DNA from: Gammaproteobacteria bacterium
GTDB taxonomy: Bacteria; Pseudomonadota; Gammaproteobacteria; Nitrosococcales; Methylophagaceae
Assembly (NCBI GenBank): GCA_028598975.1
Contig: JAQRMU010000072.1
Span: forward strand, 1 to 52,629
Reading direction: 5' to 3'
Length of the DNA stretch: 52,629 nt
Shown piece after piece: positions 21,909 to 29,948 of the stretch. The notes beneath the pieces are model-generated. The model was not told the origin of the DNA and did no database searches. It saw only the letters and a list, made by a program, of their open reading frames with translations. Made by a program: the position numbers and the translations under genes. The number at the start of each line of letters is the position of its first letter. Position 1 is the first letter of the stretch.

Positions 21909-22020
21909 CCCTCATCCCAACCTTCTCCCTCAAGGGAGAAGGAGCCAAGATGTAAACTCCCTCAAGAGAAAGGCTTAGCTCTTAGCTCCCTCTCCTGCTG
22001 GAGAGGGCTGGGGTGAGGAG
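21909..22020. repeat. Complex palindromic repeat with two inner hairpins
   Basis: Outer arms CCCTCATCCCAACC and CTGGGGTGAGG are complementary with mismatches. Inside are two hairpins, CTTCTCCCTCAAGGGAGAAGG and CCCTCTCCTGCTGGAGAGGG. Folded, this is a cloverleaf-like element of the CCCTCAYCCCAACC type that recurs in many gammaproteobacterial intergenic regions. Copy number in this genome is unknown. Confidence 0.65.
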
Positions 22021-22116
22021 AGATACAATTAAGGATTGAAACGAGTGTTAATATCTATGCCAAAAAGATACAGAAAGCACATGATTTATCATTCAAACTG
22101 TAAGATTTTCCACCTC

Positions 22117-22194
22117 GTCATTCCCGTGAAAATAGGGAGCCAAGGATAGTGAGGAGATTCACTGCCCATGGATTCCTATTTTCATGGGAATGAC
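22117..22194. repeat. 78-bp near-perfect palindromic element
   Basis: The left arm (22117-22136) and right arm (22175-22194, CCTATTTTCATGGGAATGAC) match as reverse complements at 19 of 20 positions. The central 38 bases also pair imperfectly (AGTGA...TCACT at the apex). This resembles the GTCATTCCCG-type extragenic palindromes/MITEs. Located just after the mxaL end, it could also stabilise or terminate the mxa transcript. Confidence 0.7.
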
Positions 22195-22227
22195 TGACTT
22201 TTACTGTTTTTTTTACTGCTTGAATGA

Positions 22228-23157
22228 TCAGCTACGAATAAACCTAAATGGTAAGTAGAGTAAGACTAAGAGTAATAAGGCAATACTTGCAAACCATGGT
22301 GCCCAATTGTAATTAACAATTTGATCACGTGTTTCTACTTTGTTTTCCAATGCATCAATCACTACATTTGATTCTTCTGGTGATAAAACAGCATCAAAAT
22401 CCAACATCTTTGCAAGTCGTTGTATATGCGCCTTTTTCTGTGCTGATAAATGTTCAGTTTTAGGTCGAGCGGCTCGCATTTCTGCTGAGTCACTTCGCAG
22501 TGAGGCATAAACATCTTCATGTAATACTTCACCTTGTTTCCAGAAACCATCAGCTGTGCCATCAAACTTATGTTTAGGAATAGGTAATAGTTCATCCCCG
22601 CCCACACCAACAAAGATCCCAGTGACTCCATCAAATTTCTTTTTGTATTTAGGGTATAGCGTCTCATGCAATGGCGGTGCTTCATGTCCATCGGTAATGA
22701 ACACGACATCAGGACTAGGATCCATAAGTTTTGCTTGATCAATAGCACCAAATGCCGCTTTCGATACTTCACTTGATAATGCCCATGCTATCGAGCCATG
22801 AATTTTTGACAACATTTGCGTTAGATCGTTATAGCTTGCACACACTTCTACAGGGTTCATTAACACTAAGCTACGTGACTCACTAAATGCAGCTAAGCCC
22901 ACATGTGAACCACAGGGCAGTTTTTGTAAGGTTTTCTTAGTGTAGTCTTTTGCCCATGTCAAGCGACTCACTGTTTCACCATTTAATTCAACATCACTTA
23001 CATCCATACTTTGAGTGATATCAAGTACAAACAGTAAATCCATTACTTTTACGCTGCGTTCTGTACGAGGAAATACTAATGCTAATAGGATCAATACCAT
23101 GATTATCAGCATTAAAAATGCTGAAGCTGTGATACGTGATTGATAGGATAGTTTCAT
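22228..23157 (-). CDS. mxaL: MxaL, VWA-domain methanol dehydrogenase accessory protein
   Basis: A 309-residue membrane-anchored von Willebrand A protein. One transmembrane helix (about 11-29) is followed by the MIDAS motif FVLDITQSMDV (D46, T48, S50), and a second helix lies at the C-terminus (about 290-305). It is last in the run mxaR-S-A-C-K-L, which in methylotrophs is needed for assembling calcium-dependent methanol dehydrogenase. Its exact role, perhaps calcium insertion, is inferred from the family. Its ATG overlaps the mxaK stop. The intact D-x-T-x-S argues for metal binding. Confidence 0.85.
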   Translation of the reverse strand: MKLSYQSRITASAFLMLIIMVLILLALVFPRTERSVKVMDLLFVLDITQSMDVSDVELNGETVSRLTWAKDYTKKTLQKLPCGSHVGLAAFSESRSLVLMNPVEVCASYNDLTQMLSKIHGSIAWALSSEVSKAAFGAIDQAKLMDPSPDVVFITDGHEAPPLHETLYPKYKKKFDGVTGIFVGVGGDELLPIPKHKFDGTADGFWKQGEVLHEDVYASLRSDSAEMRAARPKTEHLSAQKKAHIQRLAKMLDFDAVLSPEESNVVIDALENKVETRDQIVNYNWAPWFASIALLLLVLLYLPFRFIRS

Positions 23158-23696
23158 GGTAAATCAACTCTAAAGCCAACTGCTTTAACAATAACCTGTG
23201 ATGAGCCCTTTTTCCCCCATTCAGATTGTCCCATTTCCCCAGCTTCTTCTGGATCTAACAATAATGCATACTCCAAGTTAAAGCGTGCATTCCAAAGGGA
23301 TGAGTCAATCAATAGTGCATTTCGGTAATCTTGTTTTGCTAGCCCAAGTAATGCTGCTCGTCCGGTATCCGCCGGTGGTAAAGAGACTACTTCTCGTAGG
23401 TGTATATTTGCTCGATTAAAGTATGCAGCGGCCTCAAGCACAGGATCAACTGTTGTGAGTGCTGTCGTTAAACGCTCTAGTGCTTTATCTGAGTGTCCAT
23501 TCTCGGCATCATCAAAGGCTTTTGCGAACTGCGCTTTTTTATGTTCAGGAACCTGTTCAATCTCACTTGGGTTACTAATAAAACTATTCAACTTATTAGT
23601 TTGCGACAATGTCCAACCTGCGTGTCCCGCGCCCAATGTACTTGCTCCTGCAATGGCAACTAAAGCCCAATGCGCTATATGTAATGAATTAATCAT
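23154..23696 (-). CDS. mxaK: MxaK, methanol dehydrogenase accessory protein
   Basis: A 180-residue protein with an N-terminal transmembrane segment (about 8-28, HWALVAIAGASTLGAGHAGW) and a helical, TPR-like periplasmic part (AYFNRANIHLREVV; DYRNALLIDSSLWNARFNLEYALLL). MxaK is poorly conserved, so the assignment rests on size, topology and position between mxaC and mxaL, both of which it overlaps by a few bases. Confidence 0.8.
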   Translation of the reverse strand: MINSLHIAHWALVAIAGASTLGAGHAGWTLSQTNKLNSFISNPSEIEQVPEHKKAQFAKAFDDAENGHSDKALERLTTALTTVDPVLEAAAYFNRANIHLREVVSLPPADTGRAALLGLAKQDYRNALLIDSSLWNARFNLEYALLLDPEEAGEMGQSEWGKKGSSQVIVKAVGFRVDLP

Positions 23697-24708
23697 GTGC
23701 TTTTCTCACTCCCCATGCTGTATAAAATTGTGCAAAAACCAATGCCAACATGGTTATCAATGCAAGCCAAAAAAACGGCTCTGTTTTATTCTCACGTGGA
23801 ACAATCTCTTCCACAATTAAGGTTTGATCTTGCTGCTCATCAATCGTATCAATTGCTTCGGAAAAGCTTTTTACTGATTCAATTTCAAATACACGATATG
23901 GGATGGCCAATTCTTTAAAGAATTTATGCAATTTCTTTTCAGGTGTATTTTTCCATGAATCATCTTCACTTTCTTCTTCAATACTTAAGCCTGTTGTTGA
24001 ACGCATATAAATCCAATAAAGTCTTAAATTTTCGACTTTATATAGCTCTGTAATCTTTTGTTTGTCTTCCTCGCTAAATTCTTGCCCACCATCAGACACG
24101 AGTAACACTGTTCGAGAACCGTGATAATCTTCTTTGCTATACATTTCTGCAGCTTTAATCATTGCTTTGGCAATATTAGTCTCGGATAAACCTTTACCTA
24201 ATGCACTGGCATTAATTGTCGCAACAACAGATTTTTTGTTATAGGTTAAAGGCAATAAATCTAATGCCTTATCACTAAACAATACAAAACCAAAACGATT
24301 ATCAGGCCGTTTATCAACAAACTCTAATAAGTATTTCTTCGCAATGCGGCGCTTACTGTCACCCTTCCCAACCGTACGGTTAACCGCTAAGGCTTTACCT
24401 CTAGTGGAAAATGGATCATCCATACTACGACTACGATCGACCAAGATCACAACTTCAGCCCCTTTACCAACACGTTCAACCTTTTTCTCTGGAACATGTG
24501 GCCCTGCAAGCGTAAAGATAAGGCTTGCGACCACCAGTGATGCAAGTATTTTGAGGCTTAAGCCAATAACATTAGAAATAGGATCGGCAGGAACAAAGTG
24601 GCTCCATGCCACTGTCTTATCTTGGTTATGTGTAAACCAAGGGAGTAAAGCCAGTGGCAATAGCAACAGTACTGTTGGTAATGCCCACTGTAATCCAAAA
24701 AATGTCAT
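23689..24708 (-). CDS. mxaC: MxaC, VWA-domain methanol dehydrogenase accessory protein
   Basis: A 339-residue VWA membrane protein. Two N-terminal helices (about 10-24 and 48-67) precede the MIDAS motif VILVDRSRSMDD (D91, S93, S95), and a C-terminal helix lies near 313-331. I start at the ATG at 24708 because it overlaps the mxaA stop in ATGA form. An alternative start 8 codons upstream would lie within mxaA. A close paralogue is encoded at 31055-32071. Role: MDH maturation, known from genetics of the family rather than biochemistry. Confidence 0.87.
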   Translation of the reverse strand: MTFFGLQWALPTVLLLLPLALLPWFTHNQDKTVAWSHFVPADPISNVIGLSLKILASLVVASLIFTLAGPHVPEKKVERVGKGAEVVILVDRSRSMDDPFSTRGKALAVNRTVGKGDSKRRIAKKYLLEFVDKRPDNRFGFVLFSDKALDLLPLTYNKKSVVATINASALGKGLSETNIAKAMIKAAEMYSKEDYHGSRTVLLVSDGGQEFSEEDKQKITELYKVENLRLYWIYMRSTTGLSIEEESEDDSWKNTPEKKLHKFFKELAIPYRVFEIESVKSFSEAIDTIDEQQDQTLIVEEIVPRENKTEPFFWLALITMLALVFAQFYTAWGVRKAHD

Positions 24709-25688
24709 GCGAGCATCTCCTTGGAACGACATGCTTTGGCTAATTTTTTAATCATATCCATATCAGGTTCTTGCCCTGACTGTCTGGCAAAGAAGTGTTG
24801 CTCTGATTGGTGATAAAACGCTTTAATGTCTTCTTGCAATGGTGCTAACCATGGATAATTTTCTAATAGTTTATCTATTTCACCGTAAACAACGATGGTG
24901 TTTGATGTCTGATTAAATGCCGTGTGCAAAATACGTGAGGCTTGATCAGGTGTCGCTGAACGTTTCCATTTTAATCGACCTAAATCATGCACAGCCTGAG
25001 AAAATGGTGCACGGTTCTTTGTTTTCCAACCAAAATGCCATGCCATCAATAATAGCCATGAAATGATGGCAATGAGTGAATAACGTTTTAAGTCACTTGT
25101 AACCTCTGTTATTGAAATAATGGTCGGTGCAATATCCTCTTTGATTTCGATATTACTCAGTCCTTCACTCGCAGCTAAAGACGGGCCTATCATCAGAGGC
25201 ATAGCTGGAATTACCAGCCAATGTTCATCATTTTGTTTAATATCAAATGTCGGTGTTTCCACTGAGGTGTTTTTAGCGGGCACATTAATAACTTGATAAT
25301 GAAACACTAACCGCTGATCTGTTACATCAATACTTTTTAGATATAGCCATAAACCATAACGTTTACCCTCTTGAGGCAAACTAGATTCATTGATGCCTGA
25401 TTCTAATGTGCTGGTATCAGCTATCACCGTTAATTCATCACCGAGCAACAAGCCCCATGCGCGATCAACACTTACCATCAGGTTTTGGGACTCTGCCTTT
25501 TTCTTAGCAGCGGCCGCTTCTGCCAGTGCTCGGTCTTCGTCAGTTGGCACTGCATCATTTGCAGATTCAAGTTCAACAAGCGCTTTAACTTCTTGCCCTG
25601 TTTGTTCTACCTTGTCTTCCGCCATACACACATTGCTAGTGATACTAACAAGAAGCAGCATTACTAGATTTATAATATAACGATTCAT
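24705..25688 (-). CDS. mxaA: MxaA, methanol dehydrogenase accessory protein
   Basis: A 327-residue exported membrane protein. It has a signal peptide (about 1-23), an alanine/lysine/glutamate-rich linker (about 52-68), a periplasmic domain, one transmembrane helix (about 200-216) and a cytoplasmic tail with ILHTAFNQTSNTIVVYG and FYHQSEQHFFARQ, which is the typical MxaA C-terminal pattern. In methylotrophs MxaA mutants make MDH lacking calcium. It lies between mxaS (1-base gap) and mxaC (4-base overlap). Confidence 0.85.
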   Translation of the reverse strand: MNRYIINLVMLLLVSITSNVCMAEDKVEQTGQEVKALVELESANDAVPTDEDRALAEAAAAKKKAESQNLMVSVDRAWGLLLGDELTVIADTSTLESGINESSLPQEGKRYGLWLYLKSIDVTDQRLVFHYQVINVPAKNTSVETPTFDIKQNDEHWLVIPAMPLMIGPSLAASEGLSNIEIKEDIAPTIISITEVTSDLKRYSLIAIISWLLLMAWHFGWKTKNRAPFSQAVHDLGRLKWKRSATPDQASRILHTAFNQTSNTIVVYGEIDKLLENYPWLAPLQEDIKAFYHQSEQHFFARQSGQEPDMDMIKKLAKACRSKEMLA

Positions 25689-25689
25689 G

Positions 25690-26562
25690 TTATTTCCTGC
25701 CTAAAAAGTAGTCTGTTAACTGTTCACCTGTCACATCACCATCTGTAAAAAGTGGCCTTACACGGTGTCGCATAAAGCAGTTTGTTAACTGTTCAAAATG
25801 GTCATCCATTGTTTGCTTCCAACGCTTCTTAATGCTTGGTCGCATCCAAATACTACGTCGCTCGCCTGTTTCTGAGTCACACATTTCTGTCCAACCAGCA
25901 TGAGAAGGTAAATGATTAACATCATCATGTTTCCAAACGATAGGAACAACCGTATAACGTGAGAGTTGTCTTAATGCCTTATCAACGGTGTCGAGATCAC
26001 AGCAAAAATCCGATGCAAGAAAAACGATGGCGTGTTTACTAGTAATCATATTTGCAGCATGAATTAAACCATCCACTCCTGCTGCTGGTGCAACCTCAGC
26101 ATCACGGATCATATCTGCCGCAATTATCGGCATGCTCCGCTGCCGCGTTGGCATCATGTAAACATCATGGCGTAAACCAGAGTCAAAACCAGCCAATGCA
26201 AAACGATCGCCCAAGCCAATTGCTGAATGTGCAACTAACTGAGTTAAGTTGGCAAGTTGCTCATGGTTAACATTTGATATGGCCATAGAACGTGATAAAT
26301 CAGCCATCATCCATAAGGTAATTGGAGAGCGCTGCTGATAACGTTTAACGAGGTAATTATCATTACCCGTTGCCATATTGTCTCGAATGCTTGCACGTAA
26401 ATCTAAACGCCTTGGATCAGGATAATCAAACAGATCAGAAAAACCTGCAAAGCTATCTCCTGTGCCTAAAGATTTACCATGGTGCACGCCAGGAAGGCTG
26501 CCATACACCTTGTGAGGATAGCGATAGCTAAACTCATCTTGTCTATTTTTATTTTCACTCAT
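25690..26562 (-). CDS. mxaS: MxaS, DUF58 family protein
   Basis: A 290-residue soluble DUF58 protein with a degenerate VWA-like fold. Characteristic segments are LDLRASIRDNMATGNDNYLV (about 55-74) and ITLWMMADLSRSMAI (about 81-95). DUF58 proteins accompany MoxR AAA+ ATPases. Here the gene follows mxaR by 91 bases, with AGG about nine bases upstream of the ATG. Position and length fit MxaS of the methanol oxidation cluster. Confidence 0.85.
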   Translation of the reverse strand: MSENKNRQDEFSYRYPHKVYGSLPGVHHGKSLGTGDSFAGFSDLFDYPDPRRLDLRASIRDNMATGNDNYLVKRYQQRSPITLWMMADLSRSMAISNVNHEQLANLTQLVAHSAIGLGDRFALAGFDSGLRHDVYMMPTRQRSMPIIAADMIRDAEVAPAAGVDGLIHAANMITSKHAIVFLASDFCCDLDTVDKALRQLSRYTVVPIVWKHDDVNHLPSHAGWTEMCDSETGERRSIWMRPSIKKRWKQTMDDHFEQLTNCFMRHRVRPLFTDGDVTGEQLTDYFLGRK

Positions 26563-26653
26563 ATTTCAGAACCTAGTAGTTAGATAAAATGAGAATTACG
26601 AGATAGTTTTTAACGCGTCATTGCAGAAAAAGTGTCTGTCTCGTAAAGTCATT

Positions 26654-27673
26654 TTATGGTGCTGAGATATGGTCACGTAAAGCAGCAATAAATAAAGGCA
26701 TAATCTGCTCACGACGACCTTCATAAATAGGAGATAAAAATACACGATGTGTTAACGAAGCAAACAATACGGTGTGAACATCATCTGGTAACACATGGTC
26801 ACGGCCTTCTAACCATGCCGATACTTTAGCGGCACGAACCATTGCAGACATACCACGAACACTGGCTCCAGCAACAACAAGGTCTTCCATAAATACATCT
26901 GGAATATCAATGCCAAAGTCTTGAGGTTTCCATGTCGCATCCCAAATTCTGATGATGTAATCTTCAATTTCTTGTGATACAAACACCGCATGTTGAATGT
27001 CTTTATCAAGATCATTTAACTCCGTGTAATCGAGTAACGGATCAGATAAACCACTTAACAACTCATCAACATCATGAAATTTAGAATCAAAGATCAATGC
27101 TTTACGATCATCTAATGCTTCTGGATTAGCAATACCTATTTCGAATAAGAAACGATCACGCGCTGCGGCACTTAATTCAAATGTTTCTTCTTTTTCAACA
27201 CCATTACGATCAGCAAATACCACCATATGAGGGAATTTATATTCTTTACCAAAGGCTTCAGCACTACGCTCAGCCATTGCTCTCAATAACAGTGATTGTA
27301 CTTGTGGACGAGCACGATTAATTTCATTGAAGAAAAACACGGCTGTATCATCGCCATGAGCAATGAGGGGACCGGGGTCTATAACAGGTTTACCTTCACC
27401 ATCAACCCATGCACTGTACAGTAAGTCACTCGGCATCAAATCAACACTACCTTCGATACGACCAAAGGCACCACCCAATGCTTTAGAAAAGGCACGAAGT
27501 AATGTTGTTTTACCAACACCAACACCACCTTCTAGTAATACATGTCCACGTGCATGCAATGCAATCAAAATTAATCGAATCGCTTTTTGCTGCCCAATAA
27601 CAACGGTATTTACTACTTTTTCTAATGCTAAGGCCTTATCTCGTGCTGCTTGCAATTGTTGCATATCTGCCAT
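26654..27673 (-). CDS. mxaR: MxaR/MoxR AAA+ ATPase
   Basis: A 339-residue MoxR-family AAA+ ATPase, first gene of mxaRSACKL. Walker A is GGVGVGKTTLL (K55). The Walker B segment reads AVFFFNEINRARPQVQ, so the usual aspartate before the catalytic glutamate is asparagine. SLTHRVFLSP lies near the C-terminus. MoxR ATPases act as chaperones with VWA partners, here probably in MDH assembly. The ATG follows a strong AGAGGA. A GATAAT at about 27751 may be the -10, with a 13-bp palindrome over the -35 region. Confidence 0.88.
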   Translation of the reverse strand: MADMQQLQAARDKALALEKVVNTVVIGQQKAIRLILIALHARGHVLLEGGVGVGKTTLLRAFSKALGGAFGRIEGSVDLMPSDLLYSAWVDGEGKPVIDPGPLIAHGDDTAVFFFNEINRARPQVQSLLLRAMAERSAEAFGKEYKFPHMVVFADRNGVEKEETFELSAAARDRFLFEIGIANPEALDDRKALIFDSKFHDVDELLSGLSDPLLDYTELNDLDKDIQHAVFVSQEIEDYIIRIWDATWKPQDFGIDIPDVFMEDLVVAGASVRGMSAMVRAAKVSAWLEGRDHVLPDDVHTVLFASLTHRVFLSPIYEGRREQIMPLFIAALRDHISAP

Positions 27674-27771
27674 GTTTTCCTCTCTCTACTTTTAGTGTTT
27701 TATTATTATATTTTTGAAATGACGATGACTTACATCCATGGAACGAGGTGGATATTATCACGAAGTTATAT

Positions 27772-27784
27772 GGGAAAATTTCCC
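27772..27784. promoter_or_regulatory. Palindrome GGGAAAATTTCCC upstream of mxaR
   Basis: A 13-base perfect palindrome (6+1+6) about 99 bases upstream of the mxaR ATG. On the minus strand a GATAAT lies 17-18 bases downstream of its centre, so it would cover a -35 region that has no consensus. A 12-of-13 match, in the opposite orientation, occurs at 32669-32681. It may be an operator for a shared activator; the binding protein is unknown. Confidence 0.5.
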
Positions 27785-27818
27785 GCTGATTTTTGTGCTG
27801 AAATAGTATTTATTTGGT

Positions 27819-28727
27819 TCAATAATGTTTGTCATCCTTGTCTGATTCTATTGACGTCATAATTTTCTTTAATGCCTGTTTTCGATCACTTGTTAGCGGT
27901 TTTAAGGGTCGTCGTGCTAGCCCCACTGATAGACCTTTAATTTCAAGTCCTGCCTTCACAGTCGATGCCAAACCTCCAGCCACAATAAACTCTAAAAGTG
28001 GTAACTGTTGTTCAAAAAGGAGTTTTGCTATTTCGGCTTTGCCATTATTCACTTCATCTAACAGACGCTTTGGTAAGCTACCGAGCAAACACGGTGCAGC
28101 GGTACACCAGCCTACTGCGCCCGCATTAAATGCATCCAGTGCTAGATAATTACAGCCATTAAAAAAAGGAACTGAACCTTTCGATAAGCGCTGTAACTTT
28201 CTCATTCTTTGAATATCACCTGAGCTCTCTTTTATCATCGTGGCATTATCAATGTCATTGACCATTGACAACATAAACTCTGGCGACATATCAACCCCAC
28301 ATGTTGCAGGATTGTTGTAAATCATGATTGGAATAGAAACCGCTTGAGAAATAGTCGCGTAATGCTCATAGATTTCATCTTCCGATAATCGGTAATAAGA
28401 AAAGGGAGAAACCATAATTGCATCAGCACCAAGCCCATTAGAAAAAATGGCACGTGATACTGCTTTTTTAGTGGTGAGTTCTGATATGCCAATAATGACA
28501 GGAACTCGACCATTCACATACTCAATAGTATGAGACGCGACTAATGCCCACTCATCATCGTCCAAATACGCACATTCACCTGCACTACCTAAGGCTGCAA
28601 TAGCATCAGCCCCCGAGTCAATCAGATCATCAATAAGTATATTTAAGGCCTCAAGGTTGACCTCTTCGTGACTTGAAAAAGGCGTTACGGTATAGGCGAT
28701 GATTCCAGTTAGCGTGCGTTTAGTCAT
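27819..28727 (-). CDS. Dihydrodipicolinate synthase family aldolase/lyase
   Basis: A 302-residue TIM-barrel class I aldolase of the DapA/NAL superfamily. The Schiff-base lysine is in MIKESSGD (K166) and the conserved tyrosine in MIYNNPATCGV (Y137). The substrate-loop motif reads GSAGECAYL rather than the GTTGE of true DapA, so a different 2-keto-acid substrate is likely. It is divergent from a LysR regulator, the usual arrangement for catabolic or paralogous members. It ends about 145 bases upstream of mxaR on the same strand. Substrate unknown. Confidence 0.82.
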   Translation of the reverse strand: MTKRTLTGIIAYTVTPFSSHEEVNLEALNILIDDLIDSGADAIAALGSAGECAYLDDDEWALVASHTIEYVNGRVPVIIGISELTTKKAVSRAIFSNGLGADAIMVSPFSYYRLSEDEIYEHYATISQAVSIPIMIYNNPATCGVDMSPEFMLSMVNDIDNATMIKESSGDIQRMRKLQRLSKGSVPFFNGCNYLALDAFNAGAVGWCTAAPCLLGSLPKRLLDEVNNGKAEIAKLLFEQQLPLLEFIVAGGLASTVKAGLEIKGLSVGLARRPLKPLTSDRKQALKKIMTSIESDKDDKHY

Positions 28728-28937
28728 TTCAATCAGAGGCCTCTAATTACACAGCTGAGAAGAAACAATGTTTCTATGCAGTTTTTTCAACATCCATCCC
28801 TTCTTTGTCTAAAATTAAATATCACACATTTATTTACTGAATACGCATACTCTCAGAGAATGAATTGAAAGTATAAGTTTTTATAACTATCATATTGATA
28901 ACTTTTACGAATCATTCATTTTGCATGAGGCATAATA

Positions 28938-29825
28938 ATGGAACTTCGACATTTAAGATATTTCAAGGTAGTTGCAGAGCTACAGCACTTTCACAAGGCG
29001 GCAGACAAGCTACATATCAGCCAGCCCGCATTATCCAATCAAATTAAACAATTAGAGCAAGAGCTAAACTCAAATTTATTTGAACGCGTCGGACGTGGCG
29101 TAAAACTCTCTGAAAGTGGCGAGCTTGTTTTATCCTCCACCATAAAGATACTTAATGAAGTTGAGTTACTTAAAGAATCCGTTTCCGATATAGAATTGGG
29201 TCAAGCAGGTACACTCAAAATTGGCGTTTTACAGTCTATCAATTCTTTATACCTTCGTAGTTTGGTGGCTGAATTTGATCGCAACAACCCCAATATTTCT
29301 CTACAAATTGAAGAAATGACGAACCATAATATTGAGAAAAAAGTGGCCCGTGGTGATATTGATATTGGTATCGGGTTTATCTTACAAAAAGACTACCCTG
29401 ATATTGAGTTTGAACGGTTATTTGATGAGAACTGGAAGCTTATCCTATCCTTAAGTCATGCCGGTCTTGCTCAAGATATAATGACCGGCAAGCCCCATCC
29501 TCTCAAGGCTATTCTACTCTCAGAGTATTTTGAAACTCGAAAAATAGTTGATAAATATTTCACCGATAATCAGATTAAATACACTAATGTTACCGAGGTG
29601 AACACCATCTCATCTATCCTTGACCTCGTTGAAGGTGGTACCTCTTTCAGTATTCTCCCTGAAGCTTTTTCAGCCTTAAAGGCACAATATAGATTGGAGA
29701 TCTGCGATCTCAACCCCAGCCTCCCACCAAGAACGATAGGACTGTTAGTTGCAAAAAATAGAAGCCGAAAAAAAACAGTGGAAAAATTCTGTGATTTAGT
29801 TAGAGAACAACTGAGCCAAGTGTAA
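28938..29825 (+). CDS. LysR-family transcriptional regulator
   Basis: A 295-residue LTTR. The N-terminal winged HTH is MELRHLRYFKVVAELQHFHK followed by AADKLHISQPALSNQIKQLE, and an effector-binding domain (from about residue 90) follows. It is transcribed divergently from the DapA-family gene across 210 bases, so by the usual LysR logic it probably controls that gene in response to its substrate or a related metabolite. The spacer has an A+T-rich dyad (TATAAGTTTTTATA) near 28871. It resembles CynR/CbbR-type members in length. Confidence 0.88.
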   Translation: MELRHLRYFKVVAELQHFHKAADKLHISQPALSNQIKQLEQELNSNLFERVGRGVKLSESGELVLSSTIKILNEVELLKESVSDIELGQAGTLKIGVLQSINSLYLRSLVAEFDRNNPNISLQIEEMTNHNIEKKVARGDIDIGIGFILQKDYPDIEFERLFDENWKLILSLSHAGLAQDIMTGKPHPLKAILLSEYFETRKIVDKYFTDNQIKYTNVTEVNTISSILDLVEGGTSFSILPEAFSALKAQYRLEICDLNPSLPPRTIGLLVAKNRSRKKTVEKFCDLVREQLSQV

Positions 29826-29948
29826 ATAAGCAATAATTAAGTCTCATACTATGTTGGGTAAGTAATAATTTGTAAAAATACTGCCAAATATTTGTTTATG
29901 TCCATGATTTTTCTGCTACTATTCATTTAGCTTTTCTGGAAATACTGC

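Larger units (their letters stand above)
21658..22227. other. Gene-free 570-base gap carrying two repeat elements
   Basis: No coding frame is supported. The first 250 bases are featureless A+T-rich sequence. The rest holds two palindromic elements (21909-22020 and 22117-22194) before the convergent end of mxaL. Confidence 0.75.

Noticed and set aside
21909-22194. CRISPR array
   Set aside because: The repeats are single palindromic elements with different sequences and no regularly spaced direct repeats.
22228-27673. Generic bat-type operon (MoxR, DUF58, DUF4381, BatA, BatB, BatD) instead of mxa
   Set aside because: Gene order and sizes (327-residue MxaA-type protein, 180-residue helical protein, two separate VWA genes) fit mxaRSACKL. 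No VWA-TPR fusion or BatD is present.
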